Shown here piece by piece: positions 7,252 to 13,668 of a stretch of 19,483 bases of DNA; position 1 is the first letter of the stretch; every line of letters starts with the position of its first letter. The stretch covers positions 1-19,483 of the forward strand of contig DATEQV010000410.1 of NCBI GenBank assembly GCA_035272265.1, given 5' to 3'. Both the position numbers and the translations under genes were made by a program. The notes below the pieces were generated by a model that saw only the letters and a list, made by a program, of their open reading frames with translations, searched no databases and was not told where the DNA came from. Source of the stretch: Acidisphaera sp035272265. Lineage in GTDB: Bacteria > Pseudomonadota > Alphaproteobacteria > Acetobacterales > Acetobacteraceae.

Positions 7252-7978
7252 GCGCGAGTTCCGCGAGGATGCGGTCGAGATCGGCCCGCCAGCTGTTCCT
7301 GACCAGCAGATGCGGACCGCGCAGCTCCAGCCCGGCGATCAGGGCGGGGTCGGTTTCGAACGCGATCGTCGGGTCGTTGCCGAACGCCTCGCCGATCAGT
7401 TTGCGGTAGCGCTCCTGGTCGGACGGGGCGAGCGGCGTGGCGCTGACCGCTTCCAGCGTCGCACCGTCAGCCGCGACTGCATGCCGGGTCGGGTCGGGCA
7501 GGGCATGGATTTCCTTCAGCAGCCAGTCGAGAAAGGCGGCGCGTACCGCCGGGCCGTCCAGGCGGCTGGCCAGCCGCTCCGCGATGGCGACGGCGAGCCG
7601 GCTCGCACGTTCGGACCACGCCTTTTCGGCGGCCTGCCGGTCCGCCTCGATCGCCGATTTCGCGGCCGCGCGCAGCGAATCGGCTTCGGCCCGTGCGTCG
7701 TCGAGGCGTTTCGCCCGCGCTTGTTCGGCCTCCTGCTCGGCGGCTTTCAGGACCGCCTCGTGTTCCTGTTCGATGCCGGCACGCGCGTGTTCCACCTCGG
7801 CGAGCGCCGCCGCCGCTTGTCGGCGCTTGTCATCCGCTTCGGCGAGCATCTGGCGGGCGGCGGTGCGGCGCTGCTCGATGATCGCGGCGACGGGCCGCCA
7901 GAAGAAACGCTGCAGCAGCCATACCAGGATGACGACATTGACGGTCTGGATGCCGAGCGTCCACCAGTCGATCGTCAT
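7244..7978 (-). CDS. atpF: N-type ATPase b subunit with delta-like C-terminal domain
   Basis: This is the peripheral stalk subunit that holds the head against the membrane sector. One N-terminal membrane helix (about residues 5-27) is followed by a long Ala/Glu/Arg-rich coiled coil to about residue 125. At 244 residues it is much longer than E. coli b (156). From about residue 181 the sequence resembles the end of an F-ATPase delta subunit: PSDQERYRKLIGEAF, then TDPALIAGLELR, then a final helix. The operon has no atpH, so this domain plausibly replaces delta at the top of the stalk. Similarity was judged by eye. The ATG at 7978 lies 4 bases after the atpE stop with only a weak GAAGTG ribosome site, suggesting re-initiation. 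Confidence 0.9.
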   Translation of the reverse strand: MTIDWWTLGIQTVNVVILVWLLQRFFWRPVAAIIEQRRTAARQMLAEADDKRRQAAAALAEVEHARAGIEQEHEAVLKAAEQEAEQARAKRLDDARAEADSLRAAAKSAIEADRQAAEKAWSERASRLAVAIAERLASRLDGPAVRAAFLDWLLKEIHALPDPTRHAVAADGATLEAVSATPLAPSDQERYRKLIGEAFGNDPTIAFETDPALIAGLELRGPHLLVRNSWRADLDRILAELAHG

Positions 7979-7982
7979 CGCG

Positions 7983-8228
7983 TCACTTCAGCAGCGGATT
8001 GGCGAACAGCAAGAGAAGCGCGATCACCAGGCAGTAGATCGCCATCGTCTCGATCATCGCGAGGCCGACGAACAGCGTGCGCGAGATGGTGTTCGCCGAC
8101 TCCGGCTGGCGCGCGATGGCGTCCATCGCGGCGGCGACCGCCCGCCCCTCGGCCAGCGCCGGTCCGATCGCGCCGAACGAGACCGCGACGGCGGCCGAGA
8201 TGATGCTGACGGCGGCCAACCAGTTCAT
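7983..8228 (-). CDS. atpE: N-type ATPase c subunit (rotor ring proteolipid) with two carboxylates
   Basis: This 81-residue hairpin of two membrane helices forms the ion-carrying ring. The polar loop ARQP is at 39-42. Helix 2 has the ion-binding E60 followed by T61 and Y65, matching the ligand spacing of Na+-binding c subunits (Glu-Ser/Thr-x3-Tyr). Helix 1 has E27 where Ilyobacter tartaricus c has the Na+ ligand Gln32, giving two glutamates per site. Two-carboxylate sites are known in N-ATPases, and the Burkholderia pseudomallei N-ATPase ring was reported to be large (c17) and proton-specific. Ion choice here is therefore open. The gene overlaps atpB by 4 bases. Confidence 0.95.
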   Translation of the reverse strand: MNWLAAVSIISAAVAVSFGAIGPALAEGRAVAAAMDAIARQPESANTISRTLFVGLAMIETMAIYCLVIALLLLFANPLLK

Positions 8229-8917
8229 GAGGTGGACCCTTCGCTGGTTTTGTCGGGGTTACCTTCGCTGATCGCCCCGGCGATGAAGACCATCGCCAGC
8301 ACGGCGAAGATGTAGGCCTGCACCGCGCCGGTCAGCAGATCGAGCGCCATCAGCGGGATCGGCACGAGCAGACCCGCCAGCGATAGCACGATGCCGACGA
8401 CGAACACGCCGCTCATCACGTTGCCGAACAGGCGCACGAGCAGCGAGAAGGTACGCGTGAGGCTCTCGACGAAATTGAGCGGGATCATGATCGGATTGGG
8501 CGCGGCGAACGTTGCCAGATAGCCTCGTACGCCGCCCGCGCGCACGCCGAACCAGATCACGGCGAGGAAGACGAGCAGTGCGAGTGCTGCGTCGGTCTCC
8601 AGCCGCGCGGTCGGCGGCTCGATGCCGGGGACCAGCGTCGACCAGTTGGCGACGAAGATGAAGGTGAACAGCGTGCCGATGAAGGCGCGATACGGGGCGG
8701 GCTCGGCGCGCATCGTCGCCCGGATCTGGTCGTCCAGCGCGTCGACGAACAGCTCGATCGCGGCCTGCGTGCGCGAGGGCATCAGCGACAGCCGGCGGGT
8801 GAGCGCGAAGCCGCCGGCGGCGAGCACCGCCATGATCGCCCAGGTCGTCACGACGCACGCTGCAATCGGGATCGGGCCCAGATGGAACAGCGCGACGCTG
8901 GCGAGCGGCGAAGTCAT
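8225..8917 (-). CDS. atpB: N-type ATPase a subunit (stator ion channel)
   Basis: This membrane subunit forms the two half-channels that feed ions to the c-ring. The 230 residues contain about five or six hydrophobic helices. The essential stator arginine is R162 in LLVRLFGNVMSG, equivalent to Arg210 of E. coli. The pre-helix segment PNPIMIPLNFVESLTRTFSLL is characteristic. The C-terminal helix pair (about residues 180-218) includes Gln202, matching the usual Q of the last helix. The start at 8917 overlaps the atpR stop as ATGA and the stop overlaps atpE as ATGA. A longer open frame extends upstream but lies inside atpR and has no family similarity. Confidence 0.95.
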   Translation of the reverse strand: MTSPLASVALFHLGPIPIAACVVTTWAIMAVLAAGGFALTRRLSLMPSRTQAAIELFVDALDDQIRATMRAEPAPYRAFIGTLFTFIFVANWSTLVPGIEPPTARLETDAALALLVFLAVIWFGVRAGGVRGYLATFAAPNPIMIPLNFVESLTRTFSLLVRLFGNVMSGVFVVGIVLSLAGLLVPIPLMALDLLTGAVQAYIFAVLAMVFIAGAISEGNPDKTSEGSTS

Positions 8918-9219
8918 GGCGCGGCTACCTTGACCCGGCGCACGGCGATCGCGCGGGCGAACAGGACGCCGAGCGTCGTGGCGAGGAGCGGCAGGGCGCC
9001 TTCCCGGGCGATCAGTGCCAGCAGCACTCCCAGCGCGGCGAGACGCAGCACGCCGGAGAGCGCCAGCATCACGGTGCCGCCGCCGCCGGCGAAGCGGCGG
9101 GTGCTCCACCACAGGCCGCGGAAATAGACCGCGCCGGCCCCTATCCCGGCGACGACGTGCAGCGCGAGCATCGGGACCGTTGCCCAGACCGGAAGACTGT
9201 CGAACGAGGGAAGCGTCAT
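8914..9219 (-). CDS. atpR: N-ATPase-specific membrane protein AtpR
   Basis: This 101-residue protein has three predicted membrane helices (about 13-35, 49-71 and 76-92). Arginines sit inside or at the edges of the helices: R34 in VYFRGLWW, R59 in LSGVLRLAALG and R89 near the end. Its position between atpQ and atpB matches atpR, one of the two genes that distinguish N-ATPase operons. Membrane-embedded arginines in this family have been suggested to interact with the glutamates of the c subunit, perhaps during ring assembly; the exact role is not established. The start at 9219 overlaps atpQ, and the stop overlaps atpB. Confidence 0.85.
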   Translation of the reverse strand: MTLPSFDSLPVWATVPMLALHVVAGIGAGAVYFRGLWWSTRRFAGGGGTVMLALSGVLRLAALGVLLALIAREGALPLLATTLGVLFARAIAVRRVKVAAP

Positions 9220-9497
9220 GCGCTGTTCATCCATTTCCAGGCGGACCAGCAACCGAGAACGAGGCCGAGCAACAGTAGCGGCGCGGTCCAGAAGATGCCC
9301 GAGTGGAACATACGGTCGAGCCAGCGGCCCATGAACATGCCGATCAGCATCGGCACGACGATGATCCACCCGAGCACGCCGATTTGCGCCAGGCGGCGCG
9401 CGACCGATTGGTCGCCCTCGCGCAGCCAGCGCCGGTGACGCTCACCGCGCCGGCGAACCGCGTGCACGAGCGGGTCCTGCTCGTCCGGCTCGCTCAT
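9216..9497 (-). CDS. atpQ: N-ATPase accessory membrane protein AtpQ (AtpI/AtpZ-like)
   Basis: The 93-residue protein has a basic, hydrophilic first third (residues 1-35) followed by two membrane helices, roughly VLGWIIVVPMLIGMFMG and FWTAPLLLLGLVLGCW. The glycine-rich first helix followed by a short polar turn and a Trp-ended second helix is the layout of the AtpI/AtpZ assembly-factor family, which is thought to assist c-ring assembly or ion supply. Its place after atpC and before atpR identifies it as atpQ of an N-ATPase operon. Both ends overlap neighbours by 4 bases (ATGA). Confidence 0.85.
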   Translation of the reverse strand: MSEPDEQDPLVHAVRRRGERHRRWLREGDQSVARRLAQIGVLGWIIVVPMLIGMFMGRWLDRMFHSGIFWTAPLLLLGLVLGCWSAWKWMNSA

Positions 9498-9913
9498 GCG
9501 AAGTTGCCTCCGCCGCGTCTGTCGGGGCGCAGGTGGCGCATGATCTGGCGGATGGCATTGAGGTGCAGGCGGGTGCTCTCGACGTGTTCCGTCCGCTGCA
9601 GCTCGACATCCGCACGGAAGCCGGCCAGCACGCTTGCATCGAGTGTGGCGAGATCGTCGCCCGGCACTGCCTCGCGCGTCGTGATGGCGATCTCACGCCC
9701 GCCAGTGACGGACAGCATGCCGCGTTGCACCGCGCAGTAATGCCGTGTGAAGTCGCGGCTTTGCCAAGTGACGACCGAAACGGCCAGGCTGGTGAGGAAG
9801 TCGGCGTGACGCGGCAGGATGCCGAAGCTGCCGCTGGCGTCCTCGCCGCGGAAGGTGAGCACGCCGTCCTCGTCGACGACCACGGCGAGCGGCGTGGTGA
9901 TTCGCAGCCTCAT
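9494..9913 (-). CDS. atpC: N-type ATPase epsilon subunit
   Basis: This is the rotor-base subunit that couples gamma to the c-ring and, in many F-ATPases, inhibits hydrolysis. In 139 residues it has the N-terminal beta-sandwich (start MRLRITTPLAVVVDEDGV, then FGILPRHADFLTSL, equivalent to the family motif GxxPGHxP/ADxL, and YCAVQRGMLSV). A short basic helical C-terminus, rich in His and Arg, follows. Its placement directly after atpD, at the front of the operon, is an N-ATPase trait; in ordinary operons it is last. The ATG at 9913 overlaps the atpD stop. The longer frame upstream is antisense-free noise running through atpD in another frame. Confidence 0.93.
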   Translation of the reverse strand: MRLRITTPLAVVVDEDGVLTFRGEDASGSFGILPRHADFLTSLAVSVVTWQSRDFTRHYCAVQRGMLSVTGGREIAITTREAVPGDDLATLDASVLAGFRADVELQRTEHVESTRLHLNAIRQIMRHLRPDRRGGGNFA

Positions 9914-11379
9914 GACGGCGCGTGCGTCCTGGCGGTGGCGGCCTCTTTCCGGCGCGCGTCGTCCAGCGTGCCGATCATGTAGAGCGAGCTTTCGGCCCAG
10001 TCGTCGGTTTTGCCGTCGAGGATGGCGCGGACACCGGCGAGCGTGTCGGCGAGGGTGACGCTGCGGCCGGGCGTGCCGGTGAAGGCCTCGGTCACCACGA
10101 AGGGCTGGCTGAGGAACCGCTGTAGGCGGCGGGCGCGCTTGACGATCAGGCGGTCGGCCGAGCCGAGTTCCTCGACGCCGAGGAGCGCGATGATGTCCTG
10201 TAGCGCCTTGAACCGCGCGAGCGCCTCTCGTGCCCGTTCGGCGAGGCGATAGTGCGCGTCGCCCACCACGAGCGGATCGAGCAGCGCCGGCGAGGAGGCG
10301 AGCGGGTCGATGGCCGGATAGAACGCCTCGGCGGCAAGCCGGCGCGACAGCATGATGATGCTGTCCATGTGGCTGGAGATCGCGGTGACCGCGGGATCGG
10401 TGAAATCGTCCGCCGGGACATACACGGCCTGGATCGCGTTGACGGTGGCGCCGGCGACCGAGGCGATCCGCTCCTGCAATGCGGCGACCTCGGTTGCCAG
10501 CGTCGGCTGGTAGCCGACGCGGGACGGCAGGCGGCCGAGCAGGCTCGACAGCTCGCTGCCGGCCTGCACGAAGCGGAACACGTTGTCCATCAGCAGAAGC
10601 ACGTTGCGGTGTTGCTGGTCGCGGAAGTGTTCGGCGATCGTCAGCGCCGTCAGCGGCACGCGCCAGCGTGCCCCCGGCGGCTCGTTCATCTGGCCGAACA
10701 CCAGCACCGTGCGCGCGAGCACGCCGGAGTCCTGCATGTCGTGCAGCAGCTCGTGGCCTTCGCGGGAGCGCTCGCCCACGCCGGCGAAGACCGAGATGCC
10801 CTGGTACTTTTCGACCATGGCGTGGATCAGTTCCATGATCAGGACGGTCTTGCCGACCCCGGCGCCGCCGAACATCGCCGCCTTGCCGCCCTGCGCGAGC
10901 GGCGCGAGCAGGTCGATCACCTTGATGCCGGTTTCGAACACCGCGGCGGTGGCGATCTCGTCCTTCAGCGCGGGCGGCGGATTGTGGATGCCGCGCCGCG
11001 GGACCGACGGCGGTAGGCCGGGGCCGCGATCGCGCACCGTCCCGACGGCGTCCAGAACGCGCCCCAGCACCGCGTCGCCGACCGGCACCGCAACCGGGCC
11101 GCCCGTTGCGCGCACCGTCGTGCCGCGGGCGAGGCCGGCGGTGGGCTGCAGCGCGATCGCCGTGACGGTTGCGGGATCGAGATGGCTGTGCACCTCGAGG
11201 ACCAGCGGATCGCCGCGGTCCCATTCGACGACGAGCGCGCTGTCGATCGGCGGCAACGGCGCGTTTTCGAAGCGCACGTCCACCACGGCGCCGCGAACCG
11301 AGACGACCCTGCCGATAGGCGTCGGCGGATCGGGCCGGCTCTGCTCGAGCGGTAGTTCATTCGCAGCCTGCGTGGACAT
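9910..11379 (-). CDS. atpD: N-type ATPase beta subunit (catalytic)
   Basis: This is the catalytic nucleotide-binding subunit of the rotary ATPase head. In 489 residues it has a beta-barrel domain, the P-loop GGAGVGKT at 171-178, the catalytic glutamate E203 in GVGERSREG, Walker B LLLMDNVFRF, and the conserved LLGRLPSRVGYQPTLA stretch. The DELSEED loop that pushes on gamma reads EELGSAD (about 403-409), with fewer acidic residues. As first gene of atpDCQRBEFAG it defines the N-ATPase order. ATG 11379 is chosen over ATG 11454 because an FNR-like box (11432-11445) and a fitting -10 region lie between them and would otherwise be inside the gene. Neither start has a good ribosome site, so the N-terminus is uncertain. 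Confidence 0.95.
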   Translation of the reverse strand: MSTQAANELPLEQSRPDPPTPIGRVVSVRGAVVDVRFENAPLPPIDSALVVEWDRGDPLVLEVHSHLDPATVTAIALQPTAGLARGTTVRATGGPVAVPVGDAVLGRVLDAVGTVRDRGPGLPPSVPRRGIHNPPPALKDEIATAAVFETGIKVIDLLAPLAQGGKAAMFGGAGVGKTVLIMELIHAMVEKYQGISVFAGVGERSREGHELLHDMQDSGVLARTVLVFGQMNEPPGARWRVPLTALTIAEHFRDQQHRNVLLLMDNVFRFVQAGSELSSLLGRLPSRVGYQPTLATEVAALQERIASVAGATVNAIQAVYVPADDFTDPAVTAISSHMDSIIMLSRRLAAEAFYPAIDPLASSPALLDPLVVGDAHYRLAERAREALARFKALQDIIALLGVEELGSADRLIVKRARRLQRFLSQPFVVTEAFTGTPGRSVTLADTLAGVRAILDGKTDDWAESSLYMIGTLDDARRKEAATARTHAPS

Positions 11380-11391
11380 CGGCCGGGCCAG

Positions 11392-11404
11392 GAGGCACGG
11401 CCTG
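11392..11404. repeat. 13-bp direct repeat, copy 1
   Basis: GAGGCACGGCCTG occurs here and again, identically and in the same orientation, at 11524-11536, both inside the atpD-cysNC intergenic region. This copy covers the predicted transcription start of the ATPase operon. A short hairpin CCAGG-N8-CCTGG (11388-11405) overlaps it. Chance cannot be excluded in such GC-rich DNA. Confidence 0.35.
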
Positions 11405-11431
11405 GGGGTAGCGCGTCCAGCCTCTGGCGCA

Positions 11432-11445
11432 TTGACCCGGATCAA
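11432..11445 (-). promoter_or_regulatory. FNR/Anr/FixK-like operator of the N-ATPase operon
   Basis: The minus strand reads TTGATCCGGGTCAA, matching TTGAT-N4-ATCAA with one mismatch; the plus strand reads TTGACCCGGATCAA. The box is centred about 59 bases before the atpD ATG at 11379. A weak -10-like TACCCC at 11410-11405 would give a start near 11398, placing the box centre at about -41, the class II activator position. It differs from the box at 238-251 only at two spacer positions. The regulator itself is not in the window. Confidence 0.6.
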
Positions 11446-11523
11446 GCGAGGCATGGGTGTCAGCACGTGATTCCCAGGGCGCGAGATGGTGCGCCAACGC
11501 GCCCGGGAGCCGCCCGGCCGCCC

Positions 11524-11536
11524 GAGGCACGGCCTG
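11524..11536. repeat. 13-bp direct repeat, copy 2
   Basis: Identical to 11392-11404, 132 bases away. It lies about 108 bases upstream of the cysNC start and is followed by the 10-base palindrome TGCCGCGGCA. Function unknown. Confidence 0.35.
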
Positions 11537-11643
11537 CCGCGGCAAGGCGGCCGTCCTGCGCCGTTGCGGGATTGCCGGCGGGCGGAGGGTCTGTCATCGA
11601 TCCGGCCGGCTCGGCCACGGGCCTTACCCAACGCGAGTGATGC

Positions 11644-13518
11644 ATGCCGGACGTCCCTGTTGCCGACCAAGCCGTTTCCACCGATCGCATCCTGCGCCTG
11701 ATCACCTGCGGCAGCGTCGATGACGGCAAGTCCACGCTGATCGGCCGGCTGCTGTACGAGACCCGCTCGGTGCCCGAGGACCAGCTCACGGCCCTCGAGT
11801 CCGACAGCCGCAAGTACGGACGCACCGGCGACGAGGTCGACTACTCGCTGCTGGTCGACGGGCTGGAGGCGGAGCGCGAGCAGGCGATCACCATTGACGT
11901 CGCCTACCGGTTCTTCTCGATCCCCGGCCGCCGCTTCATCGTCGCCGATGCGCCGGGCCACGAGCAGTACACGCGCAACATGGCGACGGCCGCGTCCAAC
12001 GCGGACCTTGCCATCGTGCTGGTGGACGCAAGCCAGGGCCTGCTGACGCAGACACGCCGCCATGCGCTGATCGTCTCGCTGATGGGCGTGCGGCACGTGA
12101 TCCTGGCGGTCAACAAGATCGACCTCGTCGATTTCGATCAGGCGACGTTCGAGGCCATCCGCGATGATTTCGCGCAGGCGACGCAGACGTTCGGCTTCAC
12201 CCGCGTCACCGCGATTCCGCTGTCCGGACGGTATGGCTACAACGTCGTCGACCGCAGCGCGCTGATGCCTTGGTACCAGGGTCCGACGCTGCTCGAGGCT
12301 CTGCGCGGCCCGGCGGTGGAGGATGAGCGTCCCGGGCCGTTCCGCATGCCGGTGCAGCTCGTCAGCCGCCCGAGCCCGGCTTTCCGCGGTTACGCAGGCA
12401 CGGTGGTCAGCGGCGCTCTGCGCGTCGGCGATCGCGTGGCGGTGTCCGGCTCCGGCGTGGAGACGTCGGTCGCCTCGATCGTCGCCGCAGGGGCGGAGAC
12501 AGAGGCGGCGGGGACGGGCGAGGCGGTGATGGTTACGCTCGCCGACGAGGTGGACGTGTCCCGCGGCGACGTGCTGTCGGCGGCGGATGCGCCAGTGGGA
12601 GTGGCCGACCAGTTCCAGGCGCACATGATCTGGCTCGGCGACGCGCCGCTGCTGCACGGCCGCGCGTATCTGTTCAAGCTCGGAACCCGTGTGGTCGGCG
12701 GCAGCATTACGCGCATCCGCTACCGGCTGGACCTCAATACGCAGGAGCATCTGAACGCCGACGAGCTGCGGCTGAACGAGATGGGCGTCGTCAACGTCAG
12801 CCTGTCGTTCGGCGTCGCCTTCGAGCCGTATGCCGAGAACCGCGACCTCGGCGGGTTCGTCGTCATCGACCGCCAGACCAACGGTACGGTCGGCGTGGGC
12901 ATGATCGACTTCGCCCTGCGGCGCGCGACCAACATCCACTGGCAGCACCTGGATCTGGATGCGGCCGCGCGGGCCGCGCTGATGGGCCACCGCGCCGCGG
13001 TCGTGTGGTTCACTGGCCTGTCGGGGGCGGGCAAGTCGACCATCGCCAACCTGCTAGAGAAGCGCCTGCATGCCGAGGCGGTCCACACCTACGTGCTGGA
13101 CGGCGACAACATCCGCCACGGGCTGAACCGCGACCTGGGCTTCACCGAGGCCGACCGGGTGGAGAACATCCGCCGCGTCGCCGAGGTGGCCGCGTTGATG
13201 GCCGATGCGGGGCTGCTGGTGGTCGTGTCGTTCATCTCGCCGTATCGCGCCGAGCGCGACGCCGCGCGCGAGCGGCTGCCGAAGGGGCAGTTCATCGAGG
13301 TGTTCGTCGACACGCCGATCGACGAGTGCCGGCGGCGCGACCCGAAGGGCCTGTATGCCAAGGCGGATGCCGGGCTGATCGCGAACTTCACCGGGGTGAG
13401 CGCGCCGTACGAGCCGCCGCTGGCGCCGGAGGTTCACCTGCACACCACCGAGGGCACGCCGGAACAGCTCGCCGAGCAGGTGCTGGCCGAGCTGCGCCGG
13501 CTTGAGGTGGTGCGTTAG
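11644..13518 (+). CDS. cysNC: Bifunctional sulfate adenylyltransferase subunit 1 / adenylylsulfate kinase
   Basis: This protein activates sulfate. The N-terminal CysN GTPase partners with CysD to form APS, and the C-terminal CysC domain phosphorylates APS to PAPS. The 624 residues show the CysN P-loop GSVDDGKST (23-31), DAPGHEQYTRNM, NKID, two beta-barrel domains to about residue 440, then the APS kinase P-loop GLSGAGKST (458-466). The kinase domain also has YVLDGDNIRHGLN, FISPYR and KGLYAKADAG. Three GTPase positions differ from the usual sequence: EREQAITID for EREQGITID, MATAAS for MATGAS, and LSGRYG where SA is typical. The Mg-binding Thr of switch I is kept. No cysD is adjacent, which is unusual. 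The glycan genes downstream raise the possibility that PAPS is used for sulfation. Start ATG 11644 has only a weak ribosome site. Confidence 0.95.
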   Translation: MPDVPVADQAVSTDRILRLITCGSVDDGKSTLIGRLLYETRSVPEDQLTALESDSRKYGRTGDEVDYSLLVDGLEAEREQAITIDVAYRFFSIPGRRFIVADAPGHEQYTRNMATAASNADLAIVLVDASQGLLTQTRRHALIVSLMGVRHVILAVNKIDLVDFDQATFEAIRDDFAQATQTFGFTRVTAIPLSGRYGYNVVDRSALMPWYQGPTLLEALRGPAVEDERPGPFRMPVQLVSRPSPAFRGYAGTVVSGALRVGDRVAVSGSGVETSVASIVAAGAETEAAGTGEAVMVTLADEVDVSRGDVLSAADAPVGVADQFQAHMIWLGDAPLLHGRAYLFKLGTRVVGGSITRIRYRLDLNTQEHLNADELRLNEMGVVNVSLSFGVAFEPYAENRDLGGFVVIDRQTNGTVGVGMIDFALRRATNIHWQHLDLDAAARAALMGHRAAVVWFTGLSGAGKSTIANLLEKRLHAEAVHTYVLDGDNIRHGLNRDLGFTEADRVENIRRVAEVAALMADAGLLVVVSFISPYRAERDAARERLPKGQFIEVFVDTPIDECRRRDPKGLYAKADAGLIANFTGVSAPYEPPLAPEVHLHTTEGTPEQLAEQVLAELRRLEVVR

Positions 13519-13587
13519 CGACGGAAATCAGGACGCTCATACGCGCCGGCTGAGCGCGGCTGTCTTTAAGCCGTTGGTGACTCTTTA

Positions 13588-13627
13588 GGAACAGCCTCGC
13601 GACCGCGGTCTTTCCGACCGCTGTTCC
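13588..13627. repeat. Inverted repeat / potential hairpin between cysNC and the GT2 gene
   Basis: GGAACAGC (13588-13595) and GCTGTTCC (13620-13627) are perfect inverted repeats. Inside them GGTC (13607-13610) and GACC (13616-13619) extend the stem around a TTTCC loop with an 11-base bulge. An alternative stem pairs 13602-13610 with 13616-13624 with one mismatch. No T-tract follows, so it is not a standard terminator. It may still end or attenuate transcription from cysNC, or be an operator for the glycan cluster. Confidence 0.35.
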
Positions 13628-13668
13628 CGGCTGGCCATCCGGTCGGGCAAGGTCTGCTTGAGGCGCCC

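Noticed and set aside
11380..12990. Very long upstream extension of the atpD frame through cysNC
   Set aside because: The extension is the antisense of cysNC and has no ATPase similarity; beta subunits are about 460-490 residues.
13557..13573. CGGCT-N7-AGCCG hairpin after cysNC as a terminator
   Set aside because: A 5-bp stem without a following T-run is too weak to call.
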